From: Paraclostridium hominis
Lineage (GTDB): Bacteria > Bacillota > Clostridia > Peptostreptococcales > Peptostreptococcaceae
Reading direction: 5' to 3'
DNA length: 64,000 nt
Assembly (NCBI RefSeq): GCF_014306135.1
Contig: NZ_JACRWD010000002.1
Location: forward strand, 62,001-126,000
Of this stretch, positions 43,946 to 53,512 are shown in pieces. The position numbers and the translations under genes are program-made. A model generated the notes under the pieces. The model worked only from the letters and a program-made list of their open reading frames with translations, was not told the DNA's origin and made no database searches. Position 1 is the first letter of the stretch. Every line of letters starts with the position of its first letter.

Positions 43946-45881
43946 AATTTATTTCTTCCTCTCTTATATTTTTGTTTTGGACCTCTCTTAACTGTTTTTC
44001 ATTTACATCTTCTGGTCTAATATAAGTAGTAACTAGTTCTCTCATAACATTATCAATTAGATCTACTTCTTCCTTATCAACTATATCTTTTAATACTTCT
44101 AAATGTTTTTTAGCTCTATCAACATCAAACTCTATTGGCTTTCCAATAAATATCTTCTTATGCTCAGTATCCATTAATCCTTCCTCAGACATAAGTAACT
44201 CTTCATATAACTTCTCTCCAGGTCTAAGCCCAGTAAACTTAATATCTATATCTACATTAGGCTCAAATCCACTTAGTCTAATTAAGTTATTTGCCAAATC
44301 AACTATCTTTACTGGATCTCCCATATCAAGTACGAATATCTCTCCACCCTTTGCCATAGCTCCTGCTTGTATAACAAGTTGCACAGCTTCAGGTATAGTC
44401 ATAAAATACCTAATAATATCTGGGTGAGTTATAGTTACTGGCCCACCTTCTTCAATTTGTTTCTTAAAAAGTGGTATAACGCTACCATTGCTTCCAAGTA
44501 CATTTCCAAACCTAACAGCTACAAACTCTGTTTCACTACTTTTGTTCATAACCTGAATTATCATCTCAGCAGCTCTTTTAGTAGCTCCCATTATATTAGT
44601 TGGATTAACTGCCTTATCGGTAGATATAAGTACAAATCTTTTAACTTTATACTTATCTGCCATGGTAGCTACATTTTTCGTTCCAAATATATTGTTTTTT
44701 ATAGCTTCACTTGGGCTATTTTCCATAAGAGGAACATGTTTGTGTGCAGCAGCATGAAAAACTATATCTGGTTTATATGTATTAAATATTTCATCTAATC
44801 GTTTTCCTTCTCTGACCGAAGCTATAATTGTTTTTAAATTTAATTTATTTTGATACTTTCTTATAAGTTCTTGTTGTATTGCATATGCATTATTTTCATA
44901 GTTATCAAGTATTACAAGTTGTTTTGGATTAAAACTTGCAACCTGTCTGCATAGCTCACTTCCGATACTTCCTCCCCCACCTGTAACAAGTACAACCTTA
45001 TTTTGTAAATACTCACTCATCTCTTTTAAATTAACTTTTATAGGTTCTCTACCTAATAAGTCTTCTATCTCAACATCCCTAATTTTTTTTATATCAACTT
45101 TTCCATCTATTATTTCAAATATGCCTGGTATAGTTCTAAGTTTACATTTTGTATCTTTGCAAACTTCAATAATTTCTTTTTTCTCTTGTTTAGTTATATT
45201 AGCTATTGCGATTATAATTTCGTCTATATCATTTCTTTCAACTACATTTTTTATGTGGTTTGTTGTTCCTAATATTGGTATATTATGAATTCTTCTTCCC
45301 ATTTTATTTATGTCATCATCTATAATTCCTACTGGTTTTTTTAAAAGCTGCGGGTTGTTTTTTAATTCTTGAATTACCATATCTCCCGCACTTCCAGCTC
45401 CTACTATTAGTACTTTGCTAGCTTTATCTTTTAAGTTATCTCTAATAGCTATTCTTCTTGCCGTTCTGTATATTAGTCTAATTCCACCCGTTAGTGATAT
45501 TGTTAATATCAAATTTAATAAATAAAAAATTATTGAAAGTTGTCCCCCTACAAACTTATGTATTAAATATGATGGCATTACTGCTATTGAACAAGCTAAT
45601 ACTATAGATAGTAGTTCTTCTTCTCCTGCGTATCTCCATAGACTGTGATAACACTTAAATACAGTAAGTAATGATATATTTATTACTATATATATTACTG
45701 ATAGTAATATCATTTCATGTTCTAATGGTTTAATTTCGTGAACTAACCATACTGATACTATAAACGATATTAATATACATACTATATCTGCAAATTTTAA
45801 TATTAGTTGCCTTGTTTTATATTTACTTAAAGCTTTATCTAATAAATTTTCTTCTCTTGGAGATCTGATTTGCGCATCCAT
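43914..45881 (-). CDS. Membrane-bound UDP-sugar 4,6-dehydratase (CapD/PglF/WbpM type)
   Basis: A 655-residue protein. Four N-terminal helices (about 28-140) lead into a Rossmann domain (VLIVGAGSAGDMVIQEL, about 159) and a C-terminal extended SDR (VVLVTGGGGSIGSELCRQ, about 295; STDKAVNPTNIMGATKRAAEM, about 408). The usual tyrosine is replaced by Met, as in this family. It converts UDP-GlcNAc to a 4-keto-6-deoxy sugar, feeding 6-deoxy amino sugars. GGGGGTG precedes the ATG. It lies directly after cpsD1 at the head of operon II. Confidence 0.9.
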   Translation of the reverse strand: MDAQIRSPREENLLDKALSKYKTRQLILKFADIVCILISFIVSVWLVHEIKPLEHEMILLSVIYIVINISLLTVFKCYHSLWRYAGEEELLSIVLACSIAVMPSYLIHKFVGGQLSIIFYLLNLILTISLTGGIRLIYRTARRIAIRDNLKDKASKVLIVGAGSAGDMVIQELKNNPQLLKKPVGIIDDDINKMGRRIHNIPILGTTNHIKNVVERNDIDEIIIAIANITKQEKKEIIEVCKDTKCKLRTIPGIFEIIDGKVDIKKIRDVEIEDLLGREPIKVNLKEMSEYLQNKVVLVTGGGGSIGSELCRQVASFNPKQLVILDNYENNAYAIQQELIRKYQNKLNLKTIIASVREGKRLDEIFNTYKPDIVFHAAAHKHVPLMENSPSEAIKNNIFGTKNVATMADKYKVKRFVLISTDKAVNPTNIMGATKRAAEMIIQVMNKSSETEFVAVRFGNVLGSNGSVIPLFKKQIEEGGPVTITHPDIIRYFMTIPEAVQLVIQAGAMAKGGEIFVLDMGDPVKIVDLANNLIRLSGFEPNVDIDIKFTGLRPGEKLYEELLMSEEGLMDTEHKKIFIGKPIEFDVDRAKKHLEVLKDIVDKEEVDLIDNVMRELVTTYIRPEDVNEKQLREVQNKNIREEEINYVLSCSSSSP

Positions 45882-45904
45882 TTAAATTTTACACCCCCTT
45901 TAAA

Positions 45905-46633
45905 TTAAAAATGTGCTAATTTTTTAGCTTTCTTTTTATGCTTAGCTTTTCTGCTACTATCATTTTTTTCATAGCAATAACTATAGTATCCATAAGCATT
46001 GTCTTCCCCTGTATATTTATTTAAAATAACTCCTATGATATTTGCTTTTACTTTTTCTAATTTTTCTTTTGTTATTTTTGCCATTTCTATATCTGTTTCT
46101 CCAGATCCTACAACTAATATTGTCGCATCTGCGTAATTAGCTATAGCCCCTGCATCCGTTATAACTCCTATAGGTGGAGTATCTATAAATATGTAGTCAT
46201 AACTTTCTTCTAGTGTTTTTATAAATTCTTCCATTTTTTTAGATATTAGCATTTCTGATGGATTAGGTGGCATCTTCCCAGCTGCTATTATCTGTAAGTT
46301 ATTAATTTCTGTATTTTGTACTACTTGTTTAAAATTCTTTTGTCCACTTAATATTTCTGTTAATCCATATGTATTTGTCAAGCTAAAATTTTTGTGTACA
46401 CTAGGATTTCTAAGATCTGCATCTATTATTAGAACTTTTTTTTCTTCTAATGCTGCAAAACTTACTGCCATGTTTGATATAACTGTTGTTTTTCCTTCAT
46501 CTTGTTTACTGCTAGTAACTAATATTGTTTTTATATTTTTATCTATGCTAGAAAATTTTATATTAGTTCTTATACTTCTGTAAGCTTCTGATACTGGTGA
46601 TTTTGGTTCTTTAAATGTTACTAAGCTTATCAT
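45905..46633 (-). CDS. Bacterial tyrosine autokinase, CpsD/CapB type (operon II)
   Basis: A 242-residue BY-kinase controlling polymer length and export with its Wzz partner. Walker A SSKQDEGKTT (about 41-50), Walker A' VLIIDADLRNP (about 75) and Walker B YDYIFIDTPP (about 150) are present. The C-terminal tyrosine cluster AYGYYSYCY followed by a Lys-rich tail is the autophosphorylation region. Its ATG overlaps the wzz stop (ATGA). Confidence 0.92.
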   Translation of the reverse strand: MISLVTFKEPKSPVSEAYRSIRTNIKFSSIDKNIKTILVTSSKQDEGKTTVISNMAVSFAALEEKKVLIIDADLRNPSVHKNFSLTNTYGLTEILSGQKNFKQVVQNTEINNLQIIAAGKMPPNPSEMLISKKMEEFIKTLEESYDYIFIDTPPIGVITDAGAIANYADATILVVGSGETDIEMAKITKEKLEKVKANIIGVILNKYTGEDNAYGYYSYCYEKNDSSRKAKHKKKAKKLAHF

Positions 46634-47328
46634 TTTTTATTTCCACCTCTCTTCCCCTTGTACTCATCTGGAACTACTCCTAATAAAGGCAGTTCTAAGT
46701 ATTTTTGTATATCTTGCGGTGACTTTATTTTATTATCCATATACTCAAGTAAAAATATTACAAATAATGAGATCATAACTCCTAAAACACCTGCTATTGC
46801 TATATTCATAATTTTATTAGGTTTTACTGGAATTTTGGGAACTATAGCTTTGTCTATTACTTCTACATTATTGGCCTTTGTTATTCTTTTTACTTCCTTT
46901 GTAAATGCTTTTGGTATTGCATTTGCTATATCTGCTGCTCTTTTAGGGTTATGATCTTGTACAGAAACTTCTAATATTTGTGTATCTGTTACTGGTGATA
47001 CACTTAATTTTTTTTCAATTTCTGAGTATCCACCTTTTATTTTTAATTCTTTTGCTACTTCATCAAGTACTACTTTTGATTTTATTATTTCTCCATAAGT
47101 TACTGCCAGTTTTTGAGATACGCTTATCTGGTCTCCTGTTACTACATTTGTACCTGGTGCTTTGTCGCTATTTACTATTAACGTTGTTTTAGTTTGATAA
47201 ATTGGACTTAATACAAAAAAGCTTATGATTCCACTTACAAGCATTGCAATAGTTGTTATTAAAACTATTATCCAAGCTCTTTTTTTGATAATCTGAAAAT
47301 ATTCTTTTAAGTCAATAGTTTCTTCCAT
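46630..47328 (-). CDS. Wzz/CpsC chain-length regulator and kinase activator (operon II)
   Basis: A 232-residue protein with two transmembrane helices (about 17-40 and 172-195) around an external domain, and the Pro-rich VPKIPVKPNKIMN patch before the second helix. It is the Gram-positive form that pairs with a separate CpsD. ATG at 47328 follows GGAGGTAAAA; an in-frame ATG at 47340 lies before that site. It is the first gene of operon II. Confidence 0.92.
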   Translation of the reverse strand: MEETIDLKEYFQIIKKRAWIIVLITTIAMLVSGIISFFVLSPIYQTKTTLIVNSDKAPGTNVVTGDQISVSQKLAVTYGEIIKSKVVLDEVAKELKIKGGYSEIEKKLSVSPVTDTQILEVSVQDHNPKRAADIANAIPKAFTKEVKRITKANNVEVIDKAIVPKIPVKPNKIMNIAIAGVLGVMISLFVIFLLEYMDNKIKSPQDIQKYLELPLLGVVPDEYKGKRGGNKK

Positions 47329-47440
47329 TTTTACCTCCATTTTCTTTGATTTTATAAATTTTTAGCATTTTATAGCTATTTTTCTTTAATTCCTACTATT
47401 TTACTTTGTTTTTTTGTAGTTTTCTGTTTTATTCTTCCTT

Positions 47441-47468
47441 ATTATAGTAAAAATTTTTACAACTTCAA
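47441..47468 (-). promoter_or_regulatory. Probable sigma-A promoter of operon II
   Basis: On the minus strand TTGAAG (47468-47463) and TATAAT (47446-47441) are 16 bases apart, about 110 bases before wzz. The leader is A-rich without other structure. Confidence 0.6.
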
Positions 47469-47527
47469 AATAATTCGTTCTGTGTTTTTTTGCATTTTAT
47501 TCCTTTTTTTTGTAATTTTTGTTATTT

Positions 47528-47568
47528 TTCGACAGATTATTCTGTCGAATATCATTAAATTTGTCGAA
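47528..47568. promoter_or_regulatory. Three Spo0A (0A) boxes upstream of operon II
   Basis: TTCGACA (47528-47534, reverse), TGTCGAA (47543-47549) and TGTCGAA (47562-47568) match the Spo0A box TGTCGAA exactly; the first two form a palindrome. They lie 60-105 bases upstream of the -35 box. No other gene starts nearby, so operon II is the likely target. Confidence 0.65.
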
Positions 47569-47638
47569 AATTTTCTAAATATTATTTATCTTTTCTAACT
47601 AATTTTTTACTTTTTGGTAATAATAATTAAATTTTAAA

Positions 47639-47676
47639 TAAAAAAATTCGTAGGTTTTATCCTACGAATTTTTTTA
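47639..47676 (-). terminator. Terminator of operon I (after galU copy 2)
   Basis: AAAAAATTCGTAGG pairs with CCTACGAATTTTTT; it begins at the galU stop codon and is followed by T-rich sequence. It separates the two glycan operons. Confidence 0.88.
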
Positions 47677-48594
47677 TTGTTCTATTTCTATTTCTGCTTT
47701 TGGTGATTCAATAGATTTATTTCTATTATTAACTTTTACTTCTAAGAATTTCATAAATTCTTCTCTTAATTCTGGTCTTTTTAGTGCAAAGTCTACTGTA
47801 GCTTCTAAAAATCCTAGTTTATCACCTACATCATATCTTCTTCCTTCAAAGTTGTATGCATATATTGCTTCATGTTCACCTAATGTTTTTAGTGCATCAG
47901 TTAATTGTATTTCTCCACCTTTTCCAGGTTTTTGATTTTCAAGTATATCAAATATAGCTGGAGTTATTATGTATCTCCCTAGTATAGCCATATTCGATGG
48001 AGCTTCTTCAACTTTTGGTTTTTCAACCATGTCTTTTACTTTGTATACTCTATCTTCTATATATTTAACATCTAATATTCCATATTTGTTAGTGTCTTCT
48101 TTTGCTACTTCCTGAACACCTAGTATAGATGTATTGTATTCATTGTATGCATTTAGTAATTGTTTTAAGCAAGGTACATCATTATCTACTATGTCATCTC
48201 CTAAAAGTACTGCGAATGGCTCGTCTCCTACGAAACTTTTAGCACAATATATTGCATGTCCAAGTCCTTTTGGTTCTTTTTGACGTATAAAGTATATATC
48301 TACCATGTTAGATATACTTCTTACTAGTTCTAACATTTCATTTTTACCTTTTTGCTCTAATTCAAGTTCTAATTCTATACTGCGGTCAAAATGATCTTCT
48401 ATAGATTTTTTACTTCTACCTGTAACTATTAATATTTCTTCTATTCCTGAGTTTACTGCTTCTTCTATTATGTATTGTAGTGTTGGTTTGTCAACTATAG
48501 GAAGCATCTCTTTTGGCTGAGATTTAGTCGCAGGCAAAAACCTTGTTCCTAATCCAGCTGCTGGTATTATGGCCTTTCTTACTTTCTTTTTCAT
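47674..48594 (-). CDS. galU: UTP-glucose-1-phosphate uridylyltransferase, copy 2
   Basis: A 306-residue paralogue of the enzyme at 27803 with the same motifs (AAGLGTRFLP, LLGDDIVD, VEKPKVEEAP); the two differ mainly in the last 20 residues. It is the last gene of operon I, 25 bases after ugd copy 2, supplying UDP-glucose for UDP-glucuronate. GGAGGTGAAA precedes the ATG. Confidence 0.95.
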   Translation of the reverse strand: MKKKVRKAIIPAAGLGTRFLPATKSQPKEMLPIVDKPTLQYIIEEAVNSGIEEILIVTGRSKKSIEDHFDRSIELELELEQKGKNEMLELVRSISNMVDIYFIRQKEPKGLGHAIYCAKSFVGDEPFAVLLGDDIVDNDVPCLKQLLNAYNEYNTSILGVQEVAKEDTNKYGILDVKYIEDRVYKVKDMVEKPKVEEAPSNMAILGRYIITPAIFDILENQKPGKGGEIQLTDALKTLGEHEAIYAYNFEGRRYDVGDKLGFLEATVDFALKRPELREEFMKFLEVKVNNRNKSIESPKAEIEIEQ

Positions 48595-48619
48595 TTAAAT
48601 TTCACCTCCAAATTCAATT

Positions 48620-49786
48620 TTAATCTCTATTAAATAAATCCCTAGTATAAACTTTTTCTTCTACATCAAAAAGTTCTTTTGATAATCTATTTGATACTAT
48701 AATATCGCATATTGACTTAAATTCATCTAAATCTCTTATAACTTTAGAGTTAAAGAAGCTATCTTCTTTTAATACTGGCTCATATACAACAACTTCTATT
48801 CCTTTTTCTTTTATTCTCTTCATTATTCCTTGAACCGAAGATGCTCTGAAATTATCTGAGTTAGTTTTCATTGTTAATCTATAAATTCCTACTTTTTTAG
48901 GATTTCTTTTTATTATTTGATCTGCGATATGATCTTTTCTTGTTCTGTTCGCATCAACTATAGCACCTATTATGTTGTTAGGTACATCTTCATAATTTGC
49001 TTTTAATTGTTTTGTATCTTTTGGAAGACAATACCCTCCATATCCAAAAGAAGGATTGTTATAATGACTTCCTATTCTTGGATCTAAGCCTACCCCTTCA
49101 ATTATTTGCTTCGTATCTAATCCTCTAAGTTCTGCATATGTATCCAATTCATTAAAATAAGCTACTCTAAGTGCTAAATATGTATTTGAAAATAATTTTA
49201 CAGCTTCAGCTTCTGTTGAATTTGTAAATAATACTGGAATATCTTTCTTAACCGCGCCTTCTAATAATAAGTTTGCAAATTTCTCTGCTCTTTCTGATTT
49301 TTCTCCTACTATTATCCTTGAAGGATGTAAATTATCATATAATGCTTTTCCTTCTCTTAAAAATTCAGGTGAAAATATGATATTATCCGTATCAAACATA
49401 GCTTTTACTCTTTCTGTATATCCAACTGGTACTGTTGATTTTATTACCATAGTAGCTTGTGGGTTTATGGATAATACATTTGCTATAACAGCTTCTACTG
49501 TTCTTGTATTAAAGTAGTTTTTTTCTGGATCATAGTCTGTTGGTGTTGATATTATTATAAACTCTGCATCTTTGTATGCTTTATAAGCATCTGTCGTTGC
49601 TATTAGATTTAGGTTTTTAGTAGTTAGGTATTCTTCAATTTCTTCATCTACAATTGGAGATTTCTTGTTGTTTATCATATCTACTTTTTCTTGAATTATA
49701 TCTACTGCTATTACTTCATTGTTTTGTGCTAGTAATATAGCATTAGATAAACCTACATATCCAGTTCCTGCTATTGCAATTTTCAT
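48620..49786 (-). CDS. ugd: UDP-glucose 6-dehydrogenase, copy 2
   Basis: A 388-residue paralogue of the enzyme at 30508, same length after start correction, with IAGTGYVGLSNA, KSTVPVGYT and the catalytic cysteine in GYGGYCLPKDTKQL. ATG at 49786 follows AAAGGAGA. It provides UDP-glucuronate to operon I, whose ATP-grasp ligases would need a carboxylate sugar as acceptor. Confidence 0.93.
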   Translation of the reverse strand: MKIAIAGTGYVGLSNAILLAQNNEVIAVDIIQEKVDMINNKKSPIVDEEIEEYLTTKNLNLIATTDAYKAYKDAEFIIISTPTDYDPEKNYFNTRTVEAVIANVLSINPQATMVIKSTVPVGYTERVKAMFDTDNIIFSPEFLREGKALYDNLHPSRIIVGEKSERAEKFANLLLEGAVKKDIPVLFTNSTEAEAVKLFSNTYLALRVAYFNELDTYAELRGLDTKQIIEGVGLDPRIGSHYNNPSFGYGGYCLPKDTKQLKANYEDVPNNIIGAIVDANRTRKDHIADQIIKRNPKKVGIYRLTMKTNSDNFRASSVQGIMKRIKEKGIEVVVYEPVLKEDSFFNSKVIRDLDEFKSICDIIVSNRLSKELFDVEEKVYTRDLFNRD

Positions 49787-49816
49787 TGTTGTCTCTCCTT
49801 TTTGCAAGTTTTATAA

Positions 49817-50782
49817 TTAAAGTCTTTTTTGAAACTTATTTATTCTATCATCTATAATGTTTCCTTGGCTTATTATAATTGCTTGTTTTAGTGTGTTGTT
49901 TGTTTGTTCTTTTTCTTCAATTATTAAATCTATGTACTTACATACCTCTTCACTTAGTGATTTTGATACGGTTTTGTAGTAAAGTGACGGTGTATGGTCA
50001 ACTACATAGTGTAGTATTCCTTCCTCATAGTAAATTGGATCTTCTATAGTTGTAGCTTTACTCGTTTCTATACCTCCGTTGGCATCACAGCTTATGTCTA
50101 TTATCATGCTACCTTTTTTCATTCTTTTTAAATCTTCTTTGTAAACTATATGGTCAGTTCTTTCTATATCCCATAAGATTGTGTTTACTATTACATCGTA
50201 TTTATGTAGTTCATGCTTAAATAGTTCTTCTGTTTTTCTATCGTATACAGTTACGTCTGCGCCTAATGCTTTTAATATATTTAAAGCTCCTCTTCCTGTG
50301 TTGCCTTTGCCTAGTATCGCTACCTTCGTATCATAAGGCATTTTTTTGTATAAGCTATATGCGTGCAATATTGAAGCTTCTCCAGCTATTTCATTGTTTT
50401 TCCAAAATACATGTCTTCCGTATTCATACATGTCTTCCCATGCTATTGCTGTGCATTTGCTGTTTACTATTTTGTCTGTAATGTGCTTGTTTTGAACTGC
50501 ATGTATCCATCCAAATAATACTTGTCCTGTTGATAGTTGTTCTAAATATTCTGCATCTCCTATTTTAGGGTCGCATAAAACATCTTTTTTTAGAAGATCT
50601 TCTCTATCTACAACTTTAGCTCCCGCTTTTATATAGTCTCTATCTTCAAACCCTAGTTTTTCTCCATATCCTTTTTCAAAAAACAACATATCTTTATTTT
50701 TAATTTTATATATGTCTTCTGGCGTTAATGCTCTTCTATACTCATTTTCTTTTGAACTAACTAAAAATCCAACACTCCTCAT
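49817..50782 (-). CDS. N5-(carboxyethyl)ornithine synthase-like dehydrogenase (AlaDH/PNT family)
   Basis: A 321-residue member of the alanine dehydrogenase/transhydrogenase family. The start MRSVGFLVSSKENEYRRALTP and ASILHAYSLYKKMP fit carboxyethylornithine synthase, which reductively joins pyruvate to the side-chain amine of ornithine or lysine with NADPH. The nucleotide-binding site is VAILGKGNTGRGALNIL (about 153-169). Position between a TupA-like ligase and ugd suggests that it makes an unusual amino acid for the glycan. Saccharopine- or alanine-dehydrogenase-like activity is the main alternative. Confidence 0.72.
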   Translation of the reverse strand: MRSVGFLVSSKENEYRRALTPEDIYKIKNKDMLFFEKGYGEKLGFEDRDYIKAGAKVVDREDLLKKDVLCDPKIGDAEYLEQLSTGQVLFGWIHAVQNKHITDKIVNSKCTAIAWEDMYEYGRHVFWKNNEIAGEASILHAYSLYKKMPYDTKVAILGKGNTGRGALNILKALGADVTVYDRKTEELFKHELHKYDVIVNTILWDIERTDHIVYKEDLKRMKKGSMIIDISCDANGGIETSKATTIEDPIYYEEGILHYVVDHTPSLYYKTVSKSLSEEVCKYIDLIIEEKEQTNNTLKQAIIISQGNIIDDRINKFQKRL

Positions 50783-50825
50783 AATAACTCCTCCTATGTT
50801 GACTCTTTGCTTTGTTTTATTTGTC

Positions 50826-51740
50826 TTATATTATCTTTTCTTTTGGTAGTGTGATTAAATCTCCCATCATGATATCTACATCTTTATCTAATCTACTATC
50901 TATTCCTCCACATGGAGTAAAAGTCATTTCTCCTAATACTGGTCGTCCATCTACATCGTAGAAATCTACCCTAACAAAAGGAAATGGCTCGCTTAGTTTT
51001 TGTGCATATTCTATCATTTTTTCAAAAGATTTTGGTTTGTATATATTTTTAACTTTTCCTTCTTTTTGAACAATTTTAGAGTCGTTATTATAAGGAAGTA
51101 TGTTCCACTTATTGTCTAAGAAATAAAATTTAGCTCTTTCGCTTCCTCCTCTTTCCTCACATACCATAGTAAATTTTGCTTCTCCATTAAAGCAAAAGAC
51201 TTTATAGTCTACAGGTCCGTTTCCATCTCTTCCTTCTATGAATTTTTCAGCTATTAGTTTTGCTTCCATTTTATCGTATTGCACTTCTGCTGATACTTGT
51301 GAGTATCTACTTTTTAACCAAATGTTACATTTTTCTTTTGTTTTTTCTAAATCTAATTTTTCTTTGTCTGTACAAATTATGTTATATCCGCATCCATGAG
51401 TCCCTTTTAGTGCAAATTTCTTTGGTAATTTATTAAAGTCTATATCTTCTGCATTTTTGTACATTCCATATATAGGGTTTAATATCTCTTCTAAACCACA
51501 ACTTTCAACGTATTCTCTTACATCGTACTTATCACCACATTTGGCAACTCTATCATCTTGCCAGTATAGTTTTAGCCATTGAATTTTTTCGTTAAAAGTT
51601 ATAGGATTTTCTAAATCTAGCCTTTTTTTCATAGCAAATAGAAATAGTACTTTTGAAGCTACTACTGGTGATATTTGATACAGTATTGGCGATATTGAGA
51701 ACCACACCTGCTTTTGAATGTTTCTTAATTTTGATTTCAA
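50826..51740 (-). CDS. TupA-like ATP-grasp ligase, copy 1
   Basis: A 304-residue protein of the TupA-like ATP-grasp family, named after a gene for teichuronopeptide synthesis. Landmarks are NPITFNEKIQWLKLYWQD (about 45), KFALKGTHGCGYNIICTDK (about 108, ATP lid), DYKVFCFNGEAKF (about 178) and a Mg-binding RVDFYDVDGRPVLGEMTFTPCGG end (about 256-278). Proposed role: amide bond between an amino acid and a uronic acid carboxylate. The start is TTG after GGGAGGA. A second member lies at 54591. Confidence 0.82.
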   Translation of the reverse strand: MKSKLRNIQKQVWFSISPILYQISPVVASKVLFLFAMKKRLDLENPITFNEKIQWLKLYWQDDRVAKCGDKYDVREYVESCGLEEILNPIYGMYKNAEDIDFNKLPKKFALKGTHGCGYNIICTDKEKLDLEKTKEKCNIWLKSRYSQVSAEVQYDKMEAKLIAEKFIEGRDGNGPVDYKVFCFNGEAKFTMVCEERGGSERAKFYFLDNKWNILPYNNDSKIVQKEGKVKNIYKPKSFEKMIEYAQKLSEPFPFVRVDFYDVDGRPVLGEMTFTPCGGIDSRLDKDVDIMMGDLITLPKEKII

Positions 51741-51848
51741 GAATAAATCCTCCCATTGTATATATAATTTGTTTATCAGTGTGTTTTTTTACGGTATATT
51801 TTGCTATGTTTTATGCTTGGTTTAGTGTTATATTCAGTTTTTGATTTG

Positions 51849-52289
51849 TTATTTTGTATATCCTATTTTTTTTGCTGGTATTCCTGCCCAAATTTCATTT
51901 TCTCCTGTAGAACAAGTTAGTACTGAGTTTGCGCCTACTAAGCTTCCTTTGGCGATTGTTAAAGTTCCTTTTTTACATAAAATTTTTGCTCCAGCGCATA
52001 TTATTGAATTGTCTCCTATTTTAATTTTCTCAAATTCACTTTCGTGTATTTCTTTATGTATATCCGCTCTTCCTAATGTAACTCCTTGGTATAGCTTTAC
52101 GTTATTTCCTATTTCAGTTTGTGGATGAACCACTAGACCTGGTGCGTTATGTGCTAAAATAAAATTTTCTCCTATAACTACTTCTCTAGGTAAATCTATT
52201 TTATATAAGAGATGTAGTAAAAATCTTACAACTCTGCTTTTAGCATGTCTATTTCTATATTTTAAAATTATCTTTAATAATTTTTCCAT
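51849..52289 (-). CDS. Serine acetyltransferase-like hexapeptide protein
   Basis: A 146-residue left-handed beta-helix acyltransferase lacking the N-terminal helical domain of CysE. LAHNAPGLVVHPQTEIGNNVKLYQGVTLG (about 45-73) holds the catalytic-type histidines, and IGDNSIICAGAKIL and VGANSVLTCST continue the helix. GAGAGGGA precedes the ATG. Likely O- or N-acetylation of a sugar or amino acid unit of the operon I polymer, not cysteine synthesis. Confidence 0.78.
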   Translation of the reverse strand: MEKLLKIILKYRNRHAKSRVVRFLLHLLYKIDLPREVVIGENFILAHNAPGLVVHPQTEIGNNVKLYQGVTLGRADIHKEIHESEFEKIKIGDNSIICAGAKILCKKGTLTIAKGSLVGANSVLTCSTGENEIWAGIPAKKIGYTK

Positions 52290-52300
52290 CCGGTCCCTCT

Positions 52301-53512
52301 CTACTTATTTATTTTTTCATAATAGCTTTTTCGAATCGTCATAAACAGTGCTAAAACCATAAATAATGCAGCACACTTGTTACTTGAATATATAGGTTCT
52401 GCTATACTTGTTACTACTGTATAGCAAATTAATCCAAATGTAATAATTTTACTTTTATAGTCATTGTAGCCTTTTAAAAATTGAACAAATATAAAATATA
52501 AAACTAGTATTAGTAATACAACTCCTATAAATCCAGTTTCTCCCATTATCATTGCCCAATATGTATCAGCTATATAAGATGGCATACTTGGAGATAATCC
52601 CCATACACTACTTAATCCGTATTCATAATATAATGGAGAGTAAAACTCCCTAGACATATATGATCCAAATGTTCCAAATCCTGTTCCTAAAGGGAAATAG
52701 TCTGTGGCTATTTTATATCCTGCTGTGTATAAGTATCCTCTAGCTCCATTAAAAAATTCTGATATTATTCTCGGTAGTGCTATGTATACCATTATTGGTA
52801 TTAAAAGTATAAAGTATTTTAATTTGAACTTTTTAATTAATTTCATGAAATAAAATAATATTATATAAACACATATAAATGCTATGGCCTTACTTCTTCC
52901 TGTAAAAAGTACCAATAAACTACTTGCAATTATTACTGAAAGTTCACCTTTAGTTTTGTTTGTATAGTTATAATATAAAAGTATTGTAGTCATTGAAATT
53001 ATCGCAAAGAAAGCAAGTTCTGTTGGATGTGAAAATCCTATAGAAACTGTATGTAGACCAAATCTCATACCTTGATCTTCTAAAAAGTTTAAAGGAATAT
53101 TTACTATACCTATTAGTGCTAATATGTATAATGATATTTCTAGTACTTTACTTATATTTTTTAATATACTTGCTTTAACATCATAGTATTGAAATATTAC
53201 TCTACAACTAAAGTAAAGCATATACCCTTTTGCTGTCATAATCATACTAAGAATTCCATGTTTAAATCCTATGATGTTATGTGTAGCATTTGATACAAAT
53301 CCTAAAAATAAATATAGTAAGAAAAATATTAATGCTATTAATTCGTACTTAGTTATTTTTATAGCTTTCTTTTTGTTTAGTAATAATATTAGCGCATATA
53401 TTGTAGTAATCATTGCTAAGCCTTCATCCATGTAACTGAAAAAAGGTACATTTACTTGTATTAAATCTTGGAAAATCATTGCTATCAAAATCATCTGAAA
53501 TACAGGTATCAT
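52301..53512 (-). CDS. Wzy-like O-antigen polymerase (operon I)
   Basis: A 403-residue membrane protein with ten to twelve helices and a large loop around residues 255-320 containing GYKIATDYFPLGTGFGTFGSY, a Wzy_C-type signature. The GSYMSREFYSPLYYEYGLSS loop resembles clostridial polymerases. It overlaps the glycosyltransferase gene upstream by 4 bases (ATGA). It has little similarity to the operon II polymerase, so the two operons make different polymers. Confidence 0.8.
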   Translation of the reverse strand: MIPVFQMILIAMIFQDLIQVNVPFFSYMDEGLAMITTIYALILLLNKKKAIKITKYELIALIFFLLYLFLGFVSNATHNIIGFKHGILSMIMTAKGYMLYFSCRVIFQYYDVKASILKNISKVLEISLYILALIGIVNIPLNFLEDQGMRFGLHTVSIGFSHPTELAFFAIISMTTILLYYNYTNKTKGELSVIIASSLLVLFTGRSKAIAFICVYIILFYFMKLIKKFKLKYFILLIPIMVYIALPRIISEFFNGARGYLYTAGYKIATDYFPLGTGFGTFGSYMSREFYSPLYYEYGLSSVWGLSPSMPSYIADTYWAMIMGETGFIGVVLLILVLYFIFVQFLKGYNDYKSKIITFGLICYTVVTSIAEPIYSSNKCAALFMVLALFMTIRKSYYEKINK

